A DNA stretch of 64,000 nucleotides, from positions 1 to 64,000 of IMG/VR virus record IMGVR_UViG_3300032289_002239; one strand, written 5' to 3'. The position numbers and the translations under genes were made by a program. Under the pieces are notes generated by a model. The model searched no databases, had not been told where the DNA came from, and saw only the letters and a program-made list of their open reading frames with translations. Below, piece by piece: positions 15,161 to 23,215 of this stretch (positions are counted from its first letter, which is position 1; each line of letters starts with the position of its first letter). The stretch is from a virus.

Positions 15161-15253
15161 CTAAATAATAGTGCTTGATTTGGTCGCTCTTTTCAGGTGG
15201 GGAGATTTATTTCTCCCCTAAAAACAAAATTTACTAAATAACTATAGCGACCA
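15161..15253 (+). promoter_or_regulatory. Leader of TnpB copy 2: outer inverted repeat, terminator hairpin, late promoters
   Basis: TGGTCGCT (15181-15188) and AGCGACCA (15246-15253) flank a GGGGAGA/TCTCCCC hairpin (15199-15218) and CTAAATA (15234-15240). An outer CTAAATA lies at 15161-15167. This is the same layout as the leaders of the homing-endonuclease genes, but in front of a tnpB. GCAG precedes the ATG at 15265. Confidence 0.65.
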
Positions 15254-15264
15254 TAACAAAGCAG

Positions 15265-16461
15265 ATGCAATTAAAAGCATATAAGTATAGAATTTATCCT
15301 ACAAAAGAACAGGAGGTTTTACTTGCTAAAACTTTTGGTTGCTGCAGGTTTGTGTGGAACAAGCTTGTTGAAAACTTTAACAATAATGATGGAACTATAG
15401 TAAATGAAAAAATTTTAAAGGACCAAGAAGAGTTTGAGTTTCTTAAAGAAGTTTCGGCTTCAACACTTCAACAAAAACATAAAGATTTTATTGAGTTTAA
15501 GAAGCAATACTTTAACAAGAAAAGAAAGACTAAACTTGGAAGACCGCAGTTCAAGAAAAAATCTAACAGACAATCGTTTAGACTACCCAATCAAAAGTTT
15601 ATTTTAGATCAAGAAAAGTCTTTGGTTAGACTTGAAAAAATAGGTTGGGTTAAGATTGTTTTAGACAGAAATATTGCAGAAAATGTGGATTTTAGAAGTA
15701 TTACAATTTCTGAAACCCCAACTGGAAAGTATTTTGTTTCTATTCTTGTTAAACAAGAAATCAATCCAATACCCTCAACTGGTAAAGTGGTAGGTATTGA
15801 TCTGGGTTTAAAGGATTTGTTCATCTTAAGTAATGGGCAAGTCATTAATAACCCTAAATGGTTTAGAGAGAACCAATCTAAACTAGCAAAACACCAGAAA
15901 CATTTAAGTCGCAAAACAAAAGGTAGTAATCGTTATAATAGACAGCGAATAAAAGTTGCTAAAGTTCACGAAGACGTAGTTAATGCAAGAAATTATTTCT
16001 TACATAATATTTCAACACAACTTGTCAAGACTTTTGATTTAATTGTTGTCGAAGACTTAAATGTTTCTGGAATGATAAAAAATCGAAGTTTATCAAAGTC
16101 CATTAGTGATGCCTCTTGGTCTACTTTTGTTTCTATGTTAGAATACAAGTGTAATTGGTACGGAAAAACTCTGGTCAAAATAGACAGATTTTATCCATCA
16201 AGTAAAACTTGTTCTAATTGTGGACATAAAGAAAACCAAATGCCTCTTTCGATAAGAGAATGGACCTGTCCTTCTTGTGGTTCTAATCACGATAGAGACC
16301 TAAATGCATCTATCAACATCCCCAAAAAAGGATGGTTAGACCTTTTGGGTCAAGAATTAACATCGGCGGATTACGTCGATTACGGACGTGGAGCGGAATT
16401 AAGACCAAATGATGTTGGACATCATTTAGCATCTGCTGTGAAGCGTCTAGAAAATCAATAG
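15265..16461 (+). CDS. tnpB: TnpB RNA-guided nuclease (IS200/IS605 family), copy 2
   Basis: This 398 aa protein starts MQLKAYKYRIYPTKEQEVLL. RuvC-I is VGIDLGLKDLFILSN, RuvC-II is IVVEDLNVSGMIKNRS, the zinc ribbon is CSNCG...CPSCG, and RuvC-III is HDRDLNASINI. All catalytic acids are present. It differs markedly from copy 1 outside the motifs, so it is a separate lineage rather than a recent duplicate. No TnpA is nearby. It carries a phage-style late-promoter leader, so it is likely expressed with the phage late programme. Confidence 0.9.
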   Translation: MQLKAYKYRIYPTKEQEVLLAKTFGCCRFVWNKLVENFNNNDGTIVNEKILKDQEEFEFLKEVSASTLQQKHKDFIEFKKQYFNKKRKTKLGRPQFKKKSNRQSFRLPNQKFILDQEKSLVRLEKIGWVKIVLDRNIAENVDFRSITISETPTGKYFVSILVKQEINPIPSTGKVVGIDLGLKDLFILSNGQVINNPKWFRENQSKLAKHQKHLSRKTKGSNRYNRQRIKVAKVHEDVVNARNYFLHNISTQLVKTFDLIVVEDLNVSGMIKNRSLSKSISDASWSTFVSMLEYKCNWYGKTLVKIDRFYPSSKTCSNCGHKENQMPLSIREWTCPSCGSNHDRDLNASINIPKKGWLDLLGQELTSADYVDYGRGAELRPNDVGHHLASAVKRLENQ

Positions 16462-16489
16462 AGTTTTATTGATTTTCATTACTATAATG
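16450..16489 (+). other. 3' hairpin of TnpB copy 2 (right end or terminator)
   Basis: GAAAATCAAT pairs with ATTGATTTTC (16450-16459/16468-16477) across the tnpB stop codon. TACTATAATG follows. It may be the right-end/omega-RNA terminal stem. It also overlaps the stop of the convergent metallopeptidase gene and could serve as a bidirectional terminator. Confidence 0.45.
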
Positions 16490-16825
16490 TCTCATAATTT
16501 CACCAGCAACAGAATTGGCCTCATTTTCACAATTTGATCCTGTGTCACCGGACATTTCTGCCCCTGAAATTTTCTGTTTGTAATGAACCATCTCATGAGC
16601 CAGGGTCCTAAAAACATCCAATGGATGACGGTTAGCTATTTGAATTTTAATAATATCATTCATTAAATCAAAACAACCAAAGGTTTTGTTATCAATAGAA
16701 AATTGTGGATCATTAATTACAACAATTTTTGGTAAAGAATCTAAACCAAGATAGTCCTTTACGAATTCAGTAAAGGACTGAACTTGTTTTTCTCTAGATT
16801 CCACAAGAAATTGTTTGTAAAACAT
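16466..16825 (-). CDS. SprT-like zinc metallopeptidase domain protein
   Basis: In this 119 aa protein, LAHEMVHYKQ gives the HExxH zinc site. It is preceded by VFRT and followed by an acidic stretch containing ENEANSVAGEIMRHY, which could supply the third ligand. Small HExxH proteins of this kind are frequent in cyanophages. The substrate is unknown. It is co-directional with the 16838 gene, and a CTAAATA overlaps that gene's stop codon. Confidence 0.65.
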   Translation of the reverse strand: MFYKQFLVESREKQVQSFTEFVKDYLGLDSLPKIVVINDPQFSIDNKTFGCFDLMNDIIKIQIANRHPLDVFRTLAHEMVHYKQKISGAEMSGDTGSNCENEANSVAGEIMRHYSNENQ

Positions 16826-16834
16826 TTTTAATTC

Positions 16835-16841
16835 TATTTAG
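16835..16841 (-). promoter_or_regulatory. Late promoter overlapping a stop codon
   Basis: CTAAATA on the minus strand contains the TAA stop of the upstream gene and lies 10 bases before the metallopeptidase ATG. Confidence 0.5.
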
Positions 16842-17074
16842 CGAATCTCAAAGTCTAATTTTTTAACCCCACGCTTTTTCCTTTCTTCCTGCCACATAAG
16901 ATCGGAATTTGTCAAATACTTATTAGGAGCTTTTTCATAAGATTCTATCATAACAATCTGTGCAAGATCCAAAGCCGTTATTTTATCATTATGGATAGAT
17001 GCCATGTTAGGGCACCCGCATGAGCCAGAACCATGTACCTCATTACCGCACATTCTGCATCTAATTTTAAGCAT
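16838..17074 (-). CDS. Small zinc-ribbon-like protein, 78 aa
   Basis: It begins MLKIRCRMCGNEVHGSGSCG, with Cys pairs typical of a zinc ribbon, followed by NDKITALDLAQIVMIESYEK. It lies directly after NAMPT, separated by a strong hairpin holding a late promoter. Similar small proteins occur in T4-like cyanophages. The function is unknown. Confidence 0.65.
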   Translation of the reverse strand: MLKIRCRMCGNEVHGSGSCGCPNMASIHNDKITALDLAQIVMIESYEKAPNKYLTNSDLMWQEERKKRGVKKLDFEIR

Positions 17075-17077
17075 AAA

Positions 17078-17111
17078 AAATACCTCAAGTTTTTAAACCT
17101 GAGGTATTTAG
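17078..17111 (-). promoter_or_regulatory. Terminator-like hairpin with embedded late promoter
   Basis: aaatacctca/tgaggtattt (17078-17087/17100-17109), extended inward past one mismatch, lies between NAMPT and the next gene with a T-tract before the ATG at 17074. CTAAATA (17105-17111) forms the 5' edge of the stem, so late transcripts escape the complete hairpin. Confidence 0.6.
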
Positions 17112-17112
17112 A

Positions 17113-19434
17113 TTACTCTCCTTTAGTAAAAAAATTGTGCAAGCATTGGCTTGCATTAATTCTCACTTGCTCAAGAGTATAATCAACCAAAAGTTGACCA
17201 TTCTCATAAACAGTTACTAACTCATCTCTATTCCAGGGTCTTTCTGGAACAGTCTGATATTCTCCAGCCTCATTTTTGATGAGTTGAAGTCTACCTTTCT
17301 TGGAAGTTTTGCCTGGGTCGGTTACAGGGTCTTTGTAAACATCACGCCATGTTCCGTTTACATTTACCGAACTGCACTTCATTGCGAATTTGAAATCATC
17401 ACGATTTACGTGCTGAAGCAATCCGCCACCTTGACCAAAGGCAATATTATCCGAACTGTATCCATTTGCTTCTAAGACGTGAAGAACCCGGTCAATAGTT
17501 TCATAATTCACGCCATCCCCTTGAATAAGGCGAACGTGATTTAGAACCTTATATCCCTTAGAGTTCAAAGTGCTTCCAAAGTGATTGTCAAGAATTTGAG
17601 CACACTTAAGATTTACTTCTACTGGATTTCCACTGTCAGGACGAATCACGACAATAGCCCCAGATTCAATTACCTGCTCTTTGAGTTCTTCTCCCCAAAG
17701 TTTATCGCAAGCATTATAGATATCATAACTATCACTTACACAAGCAATGATAGCATCAGGTTTTGCATAAAGATTCAGCATATTGCGGTATGCTTCTACT
17801 TCATTTTCCTTGCCCCAGCTCGTGATAACACTATGTTCTGATGCTGGGATACTGTAGCCCGCCATGTCTTCGTGATAAAATTCTTTACCATAAAGAAGTG
17901 CAGCAACAGTATCAGTCCCCTTAAAGTTAACTAGGTGAGCTAGTCCACCAATTCCTGCGGATTCTAAAGAAGATACTCCTCGCGGAGTTATTCAAGTGTG
18001 GTCGCTAAACACACCCCGTTCGTATTCATCAAACACCTTAGAAACCATAGATTCAGAACAATTAAAGTATTTGGCAACTTCTTTCAATGACTTTCCTGAT
18101 TTTCTCATTAAAGCAATTTCTAGTCGTAGCTCTTTATTAAATACTCTTCTTTTTCTGTTGTTTTGTGTTGAACCTAGTTTATTTAAAATATCCCACATAG
18201 TATTTAAAGGAGTATTATACTTTTCGGCAAATTCTTTTACTGTGTAGTCACCCTCATTAAACTCTGTTGTAAGTTTATCAGAATCCCCAACATAAGTTTT
18301 ATTTGCTTTAGAGTATCTAATATTTTCTCCAATTGTTAACCATTCTAGATTTTCAATACGATTATTAAAAGTATTTTCATCTATATGATTTACAGTTAAA
18401 TTTAAATGATTGGGATTGTATTTAAAAGCTATGCAAACGAGTCTATGAATTGAAAATGTTTTACGGACTCTATTTGAATCTGTCAAACCAATTCTTTCAT
18501 AAGCACACCCATTTCCCATTCTTATGAATGGTTTTAAAAATTTATTAGTCTTATGAGAAAAAATTCTTCCATCATCAGAAATTGAATAGCCTCTAAATGT
18601 TTCTAAACTAGGTACGGTTTCTAATAATTTTAACATAAATATTTTATGATTTTGGTCTAGAAGTATTTATGTTGAATACGAACTGCTTTATCTTTCGATA
18701 AAGATTGGACCATATCTTACAGTATTTTTTACTGTCTTTGCGCTTCCACTCGCTTGAGTGTACTCTACTTAGTGTTATTAATAATAACCCTTTCGATGGC
18801 CTCTGAACCTTACTACTAATAGTAGTCTTGGCTGCTGATTTCCATATTGTATAAACAACTTAGGGGTTCCAGCAATTCACAAAGTTAGGTGCCCGAGTTA
18901 AGCACCGAAATCATGGAGTTTAAAATCAATAAGATTCGGGTCTCCATTGCGAATAAGGTAGTTAAGAATAAGTTTCTTAGAATTATAAGAATTACTCGCA
19001 ACTGTCGTCGGATACCAAACTGCACGAAGTAAAGCAGTCTCTAAGAAACTTGTCAACCAGTAGCAATTTGGGTCGGTATTTTCAATTGTAAGTAAAACAT
19101 TTTTGACAGGAATTACCAATCCTTCTGAAACAGCTTTAATTCTCACAGGGAGATGTCCACCATGCTTTTTGACAATGTATTCCCAACCACCACGGTAGAA
19201 AGGTTCGCCGTGAGCCTGAATAATTGCCCCGGCAATATCAATATCTTCCATTTTAATTGGCTTCATCAGGTAGTCCTTTAGGAACATCTGAAGACCAAAA
19301 AATAGAGTTTCATCATGATTTCCACCACGACTTTCGATATAAGAAAATACACCTTCTGTCTGTGGAGGATATTGATTAAACTGAGAATACTTGTAGGAAT
19401 CCGAATTGAGAATAAGATTTTTGTTTAGGTCCAT
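17113..19434 (-). CDS. nadV: Nicotinamide phosphoribosyltransferase (NAMPT), split by a group I intron
   Basis: Exon 1 is 18901-19434 and exon 2 is 17113-17982; joined they give about 467 aa, near the usual NAMPT length. Exon 1 has MDLNKNLILNSDSYKYSQFN and ends KLHDFGA. Exon 2 continues RGVSSLESAGIGGLAHLVNF and has VVIRPDSGNP (PRPP/phosphate region) and FGQGGGLLQ. The joined KLHDFGARG motif is diagnostic. NAMPT makes NMN from nicotinamide and PRPP. The neighbouring NMN adenylyltransferase would complete NAD resynthesis. Without splicing, exon 1 stops at a TAA directly after the junction. Confidence 0.93.
17992..18636 (-). CDS. Intron-encoded NUMOD4/HNH homing endonuclease
   Basis: In this 214 aa protein, ETFRGYSISDDGRIFSHKTN is a NUMOD4-type start, then HRLVCIAF and LTVNHIDENTFNNRIENLEW form the HNH core. 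C-terminal helix-turn-helix segments follow (YTVKEFAEKYNTPLNTMW and KSLKEVAKYFNCSESMVSKV). It presumably cuts intronless NAMPT genes. The start codon ATG 18636 lies inside a hairpin arm, so translation is probably delayed until late transcription. Confidence 0.9.
   Translation of the reverse strand: MLKLLETVPSLETFRGYSISDDGRIFSHKTNKFLKPFIRMGNGCAYERIGLTDSNRVRKTFSIHRLVCIAFKYNPNHLNLTVNHIDENTFNNRIENLEWLTIGENIRYSKANKTYVGDSDKLTTEFNEGDYTVKEFAEKYNTPLNTMWDILNKLGSTQNNRKRRVFNKELRLEIALMRKSGKSLKEVAKYFNCSESMVSKVFDEYERGVFSDHT
18632..18673 (-). promoter_or_regulatory. Start-codon-sequestering hairpin with late promoter, intron endonuclease
   Basis: aacataaata (18632-18641) and tatttatgtt (18664-18673) pair perfectly. 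The arm nearest the gene contains the ATG. The other arm contains CATAAATA, a late-promoter match. Full-length pre-mRNA would hide the start codon, whereas late transcripts lack the pairing arm. This parallels T4 I-TevI. Confidence 0.65.
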
Positions 19435-19543
19435 TTTAAACTCCTTAAAATGATAGGTTTAATTTCGGCGTCTATCGCCTGATTGTGTTTTTATGACTTT
19501 AACACCTGTCTAGAACTTAGTTCTATGAGTTAGAATGTTTTAA

Positions 19544-19780
19544 TTATACATCATAACAATTGAGTTTTTCATTGTATTGTTCTTGTAGCCATTTGTTAAA
19601 TTTTTCCGGGTCTGTAGTCCTCTTTACATATAATTCATATTCTTTTTTATACACATGCTCAAGTTCAAGTTTAAGTTTATCATCTGAAATTTTATGAAAA
19701 AACTTTATTTCTTCTAGGACATTATCATTAATTTGAATATTTTTTTCTTTCCACTCTTCATAAGAAAGTAATTGCGTCAT
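19544..19780 (-). CDS. Hypothetical protein, 78 aa
   Basis: It starts MTQLLSYEEWKEKNIQINDN and is charged and helical (EHVYKKEYELYVKR). It lies between the macro-domain gene and NAMPT, so may belong to the NAD module transcript. The 109 bases to NAMPT hold a GGCG/CGCC hairpin and AAGGAG just before the NAMPT ATG. Confidence 0.6.
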   Translation of the reverse strand: MTQLLSYEEWKEKNIQINDNVLEEIKFFHKISDDKLKLELEHVYKKEYELYVKRTTDPEKFNKWLQEQYNEKLNCYDV

Positions 19781-19801
19781 GATTTTATATTAAATAATGG
19801 G

Positions 19802-20320
19802 TTAAGGTTGATATTCTACGACTGTGACAGTAGCATATTTTGAAACATCTTCTGAGAACTTTTCAATCATCTTGGAAATTCTACTCCAATCACCACCAGC
19901 AAGTCCAGCGCCAATTTGAGGGAAACCATAGTGAGGTCGTTTAGTTGGAGTTACAAAACCCTCTTTAGGAGTATGACTTTGGATGATAATTTCTGCAGTA
20001 TAATTTAAAAACCGTTGAAAGGCATCATACTCAAACACATCTTTTCCGTGACTCCAATAATACTGAGTATAGGCATTTTTAACAACAAATATATGATTTG
20101 TTGTTAATGATTTAACAACCACTTGAGTACTTGTTCCTAATTTACTTGCATCAGCAAATTCAGATTGTCTATCAGTTTCTTTTACTATGGGATACCGGTC
20201 TGCGAGTTGTTTTGCAATACCACCACCCATAGCGTGAAAGCAATTGCACCCATGAATGATAACATCAAACATACCTTCTTCAGCAAGTTTGATTAAGTCT
20301 CCTTTAATGGTTTTCATCAT
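19802..20320 (-). CDS. Macro-domain protein (ADP-ribose processing)
   Basis: About 172 aa. VIIHGCNCFHAMGGGIAKQLADRYP is an altered macro-domain nucleotide loop, and FPQIGAGLAGGDWSRI is the second phosphate loop. Macro domains of the Poa1/ALC1-like group hydrolyse ADP-ribose-1''-phosphate or remove ADP-ribose. ATG 20320 overlaps the NADAR stop (TGATG), so the two are co-translated. Its role next to NAD synthesis genes is probably to handle ADP-ribose made by host defence. Confidence 0.85.
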   Translation of the reverse strand: MMKTIKGDLIKLAEEGMFDVIIHGCNCFHAMGGGIAKQLADRYPIVKETDRQSEFADASKLGTSTQVVVKSLTTNHIFVVKNAYTQYYWSHGKDVFEYDAFQRFLNYTAEIIIQSHTPKEGFVTPTKRPHYGFPQIGAGLAGGDWSRISKMIEKFSEDVSKYATVTVVEYQP

Positions 20321-20850
20321 CAAAACAATACAAGTTCAGGTTTTTCTACTAAATCTTCACGAAGAGCAGTTAGAACTTGACCCAACCAATTAGTTCCTTT
20401 CCAATTTTTAGGGTCTTCAATTTCTTTTTCATAACCACCCATACCTACACCCCAAACAGTATCTGTTGGAGATGCTTCAACCAAATAATGGTCTTTGGTA
20501 GACATCAGATACTCATACGCATCTTTGTTTTGAGTAAACTTATAATAACACCCCTCATAAACAATTTGCCTTGCGTGAGTGTCCCAGACTTCTTTATCAA
20601 ATCCTTTAACCTTACGACCTAGAGCCTTTTGGTCTCCAGGAAAAGTTTTTTCAAGAACTTTTTTAGCAATATCAAGGTCATTGAATAATAGTGCCTTTTT
20701 CTCCATCATATATTGCTCTGAGCAATTATAAGGAGTTCCAGTTCTAGTATCTACAAATGGAGTATCCGCCCAGTTGGATAGAAATCCACTGTAGAAAAAT
20801 ACATATTGATTATACTTCTCTAAGAAGTTTTGTTCTTTAAACTGTAACAT
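20320..20850 (-). CDS. NADAR (YbiA-like) N-glycosidase family protein
   Basis: This 176 aa protein contains FYSGFLSNWADTPFV, YNCSEQYMMEKKALLF, FPGDQKALGRKVKGF, TDTVWGVGMGGYE and NWLGQVLTALRE. This is the complete NADAR motif order. Known NADAR proteins cleave ADP-ribosylated bases or ribosylated intermediates. Its overlap with the macro-domain gene and proximity to NAMPT and NMNAT suggest an ADP-ribose salvage or anti-toxin role. Confidence 0.88.
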   Translation of the reverse strand: MLQFKEQNFLEKYNQYVFFYSGFLSNWADTPFVDTRTGTPYNCSEQYMMEKKALLFNDLDIAKKVLEKTFPGDQKALGRKVKGFDKEVWDTHARQIVYEGCYYKFTQNKDAYEYLMSTKDHYLVEASPTDTVWGVGMGGYEKEIEDPKNWKGTNWLGQVLTALREDLVEKPELVLF

Positions 20851-20859
20851 AAGTTTACC

Positions 20860-21915
20860 TCATATAAAGTAGCGAATAATTTGATAATGGTCTTCAAAGC
20901 ACTCTCTTGGGTCAAGTTCAGAAAAAGGAATCCAGAATGCCTTATCAGCATCAGAACCACCTTTTACTCTTGGAAGTTCTCCATCAGGAAGAACAACATT
21001 GAATGCGTGGGTGATTGTTCTACCACGACTGCTTCGGTGAATTGAATCAAAAACGTGATTGTTTCTGATTGAACCACGAAGAACCGGAGAAGGAACCTTA
21101 AGACCAGTTTCTTCTCGGAGTTCTCGTATCATAGCATCTTCTAGAGAGGCGTCGCTGTTTGCATCCAAGAATCCACCCGGAAGCGCAATCAGACCTTTAC
21201 CGGGATAAGCATTTCTACGCACCACCAGAACATGGCCAGACTGAAAAACTACAGAATCTACTGTAACAAAAGTCGGAGGCCAAGGCAATGATGCATATTG
21301 AGACTTATACTTTTCAATAAATCTCCGCTCATTGACAATGTGGTTGTGCCACTCAGTACTCTTCATATTATCAAGATAATTAAAGATTTCCTTTGGAACA
21401 ACACTTTTCACAAAGTCCATATTTGGTTCTTCTACAAAGTATAATTCCCTAATTTGAGTTGCACTTAGATTTTGTTCAAGAGGAACCTCAATCAGCTCCC
21501 ATTGAGGAAACATTTTCAGGTAATAAGATGTTTCGTCTTTATCGCAACCAATGATGCCAATTTTACTATGAGATTCAAGAGTTTCGGTACAATACTTTAC
21601 TTTTTCTTGAACAGCATCACACCACTTGGCATCGCCGTAAATATCTTCTTGAATTTCGATTTCTAAGTCCTTTTCTTCTGTTTGAGAATTAAAAGAACCC
21701 AAAATGGTCTGTCGAAGTGCAGACCAGTAGCTATTAGTAGTTAGATGTTCTAACGATATCTGAAGTGGATTTTTGTAGGTTACTGGTTTGTGTTGAGAAC
21801 CAATAATCATAATAAGATTATCAGTCAACTCATATGCTCTTTTTACAATTTCAAGGTGAGCATTATGAAATGGCTGAAATCTTCCAATAAAAACAATCCC
21901 GTCGTATTTTTTCAT
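20860..21915 (-). CDS. nadM: Bifunctional NMN adenylyltransferase / Nudix hydrolase
   Basis: In this 351 aa protein, residues about 1-185 have GRFQPFHNAHLEIVKRAYE (HxGH-type nucleotidyltransferase loop) and LSATQIRELYF (ISxTxIR motif). Residues about 205-351 have a Nudix box, ALPGGFLDANSDASLEDAMI followed by RELREETGL. The domain order matches NadM-Nudix of cyanobacteria and phages. The first domain makes NAD from NMN plus ATP; the Nudix domain typically hydrolyses ADP-ribose. With NAMPT it completes a two-step nicotinamide-to-NAD pathway. Confidence 0.92.
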   Translation of the reverse strand: MKKYDGIVFIGRFQPFHNAHLEIVKRAYELTDNLIMIIGSQHKPVTYKNPLQISLEHLTTNSYWSALRQTILGSFNSQTEEKDLEIEIQEDIYGDAKWCDAVQEKVKYCTETLESHSKIGIIGCDKDETSYYLKMFPQWELIEVPLEQNLSATQIRELYFVEEPNMDFVKSVVPKEIFNYLDNMKSTEWHNHIVNERRFIEKYKSQYASLPWPPTFVTVDSVVFQSGHVLVVRRNAYPGKGLIALPGGFLDANSDASLEDAMIRELREETGLKVPSPVLRGSIRNNHVFDSIHRSSRGRTITHAFNVVLPDGELPRVKGGSDADKAFWIPFSELDPRECFEDHYQIIRYFI

Positions 21916-22014
21916 GATTCTAAACTCCTTAGAATTTTAAGTTTGGTGTGGTCTATCCCACATCCACAATATATAGTACAGATGATGGATATTGTAATTT
22001 AAATGCACCAGCTT

Positions 22015-22173
22015 TCAAACTGGCTCATTTTTATACACTTCTAATTTAATCCAATTAATCAAAGCATTTAGCTCTATTTGCTTTTCTTGAGGTAAGTCAA
22101 ACTTTTTATTGTAGACATAAAACTCTAATGCCTCAATAGCAAGTTTTCGGTCTTGTTGTGAAATAAGTGACAT
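22015..22173 (-). CDS. Small protein, 52 aa
   Basis: It reads MSLISQQDRKLAIEALEFYV and ends LINWIKLEVYKNEPV. ATG 22173 lies within a few bases of the deaminase stop, suggesting coupling. It is helical and the function is unknown. Confidence 0.6.
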   Translation of the reverse strand: MSLISQQDRKLAIEALEFYVYNKKFDLPQEKQIELNALINWIKLEVYKNEPV

Positions 22174-22175
22174 GA

Positions 22176-22601
22176 TTAGTTCTCCCAATTTTCGTAAAAA
22201 AATCCATCATTAGTTGAATAATGTATGTTATAAATTCCGTGGCGAATCAAAAAAGCAGAGCAGATAGCGCAAGGCCTCGATTTTCTAAGCTCTTTTCCTC
22301 CGTGACCACCCACCCGACAAACAACAATAGTATCAGCCGGTTCACCTTTTGATTTGATAATACTCAGTATTTCAGAATGGAGATACTGTTTAAGTTCATA
22401 CTCTTTCCCATAAAGCCTGGCAGTCCTTTCGGCCGCCCATTTTTGTATAGGGTGTGTCTTAGTATAACTGTTAGTTGCGGCCGAAACGATTTTATTTCGT
22501 TTAAGCAAGATTGCTCCCATCTTTTTAGGAGAATCAGATGCCATGGCAACTGCAATAGCCTGTTGGATAATGCTATTTTTTAGGTTACTTCTTTGAATCA
22601 C
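22176..22601 (-). CDS. Cytidine/deoxycytidylate deaminase-like protein
   Basis: This 141 aa protein has HSEILSII (HxE zinc/catalytic site) and RPCAICSAFLIRHGI (PCxxC), the two zinc-binding motifs of the cytidine deaminase superfamily. The length fits a compact dCMP or nucleoside deaminase, or an RNA/nucleotide-modifying member. It probably contributes to nucleotide supply. The stop and start overlap with the upstream small membrane protein gene. Confidence 0.75.
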   Translation of the reverse strand: MIQRSNLKNSIIQQAIAVAMASDSPKKMGAILLKRNKIVSAATNSYTKTHPIQKWAAERTARLYGKEYELKQYLHSEILSIIKSKGEPADTIVVCRVGGHGGKELRKSRPCAICSAFLIRHGIYNIHYSTNDGFFYENWEN

Positions 22602-22804
22602 GATTTACCATTCAAAACATAATAAAAATAATCCCGAGTAACCGGGTCATACGAATTCATAAGTTGCCCCCAATATTGAAAGGGTAGCCAGATTTTTGAG
22701 ATTTTGGAGCGTAACTCAGACATAATACAAAATGCAATGAATCCTAACAATAGCACAAAAAATAAGTAGTCGTGAAATTGGTGGACAGTTTGCTTTTTGG
22801 CCAT
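22598..22804 (-). CDS. Small membrane protein, 68 aa
   Basis: One clear transmembrane segment (YLFFVLLLGFIAFCIMSEL, residues about 13-31), then a hydrophilic tail with WLPFQYWGQLMNSYDP. It overlaps the deaminase start by 4 bases and the 32-aa gene's stop (TAATG). Function unknown. Confidence 0.55.
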   Translation of the reverse strand: MAKKQTVHQFHDYLFFVLLLGFIAFCIMSELRSKISKIWLPFQYWGQLMNSYDPVTRDYFYYVLNGKS

Positions 22805-22902
22805 TAGAGTAAAACTATAAGTGGGATAATAAGTGTTAAAAACCCAATAATTGCTCCAGACACCTCATTTAGTGCCTGGAGCATAGTACTATCGTTTTCC
22901 AT
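22804..22902 (-). CDS. Very small membrane peptide, 32 aa
   Basis: It reads MENDSTMLQALNEVSGAIIG then FLTLIIPLIVLL. The stop overlaps the next ATG as TAATG, and the start overlaps the end of the HNH gene. A single hydrophobic C-terminal segment. Supported by coupling only. Confidence 0.45.
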   Translation of the reverse strand: MENDSTMLQALNEVSGAIIGFLTLIIPLIVLL

Positions 22903-23215
22903 TTTGCCAGTTAATAATATCAGAGAGTCTTTCTGTTGTAAAGAAATGTTGTTTTAAATACCAGTCCGACCAAAATTGATGGCCCTTAGAATGATTACAT
23001 TCTTCACATGCACAAACAATATTAGTAATTCGATCAGAACCTCCTTTTATTCTAGGGGTTATGTGATCTAATGTCAAGTTATCAGAAGAGCCGCAATACG
23101 CACATTCATAATTCCAATATTCTTTGATTGAGTCTTTCCATTTTTTTCGTGCTTCTGAACTGGTTGTTGCCTCTAAATTAAACATTAAATCTTGGGATGT
23201 TTGATACAGCCGCAT
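22889..23215 (-). CDS. HNH endonuclease
   Basis: In this 108 aa protein, CAYCGSSDNLTLDHITPRIKGG then CACEECNHSKG form a canonical HNH with two CxxC zinc knuckles. It lacks the NUMOD repeats of the homing nucleases in this window, so it may be a homing enzyme or a plain phage HNH nuclease. A CTAAATA late promoter lies just upstream (23237-23243). Confidence 0.8.
   Translation of the reverse strand: MRLYQTSQDLMFNLEATTSSEARKKWKDSIKEYWNYECAYCGSSDNLTLDHITPRIKGGSDRITNIVCACEECNHSKGHQFWSDWYLKQHFFTTERLSDIINWQNGKR

Larger units (their letters stand above)
17983..18900 (-). other. Group I intron in NAMPT
   Basis: A 918-base insertion. The 5' exon ends GGTGCT and the intron carries GGGCACC a few bases in, giving a P1 helix with the required U-G pair at the splice site. 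The intron ends in G before CGAGGAGTA. Core motifs are visible on the minus strand: AATCAGCAGCCAAG (18827-18840), GTTCAGAGGCCA (18797-18808, P7) and AAGATATGGTCC (18707-18718, P7'/P3). These match T4-type group IA introns. The bases 18637-18900 hold the catalytic core, and the endonuclease lies 3' of it. Confidence 0.93.

Noticed and set aside
12363-16461. The two TnpB genes as ends of one composite transposon carrying the phosphoesterase
   Set aside because: The two TnpBs belong to different lineages with different right ends, and both are on the same strand; no TnpA or shared terminal sequences are visible.
22889-23215. Calling the small HNH protein a terminase-associated nuclease
   Set aside because: No terminase or portal gene is nearby in this window, so the specific role cannot be supported.
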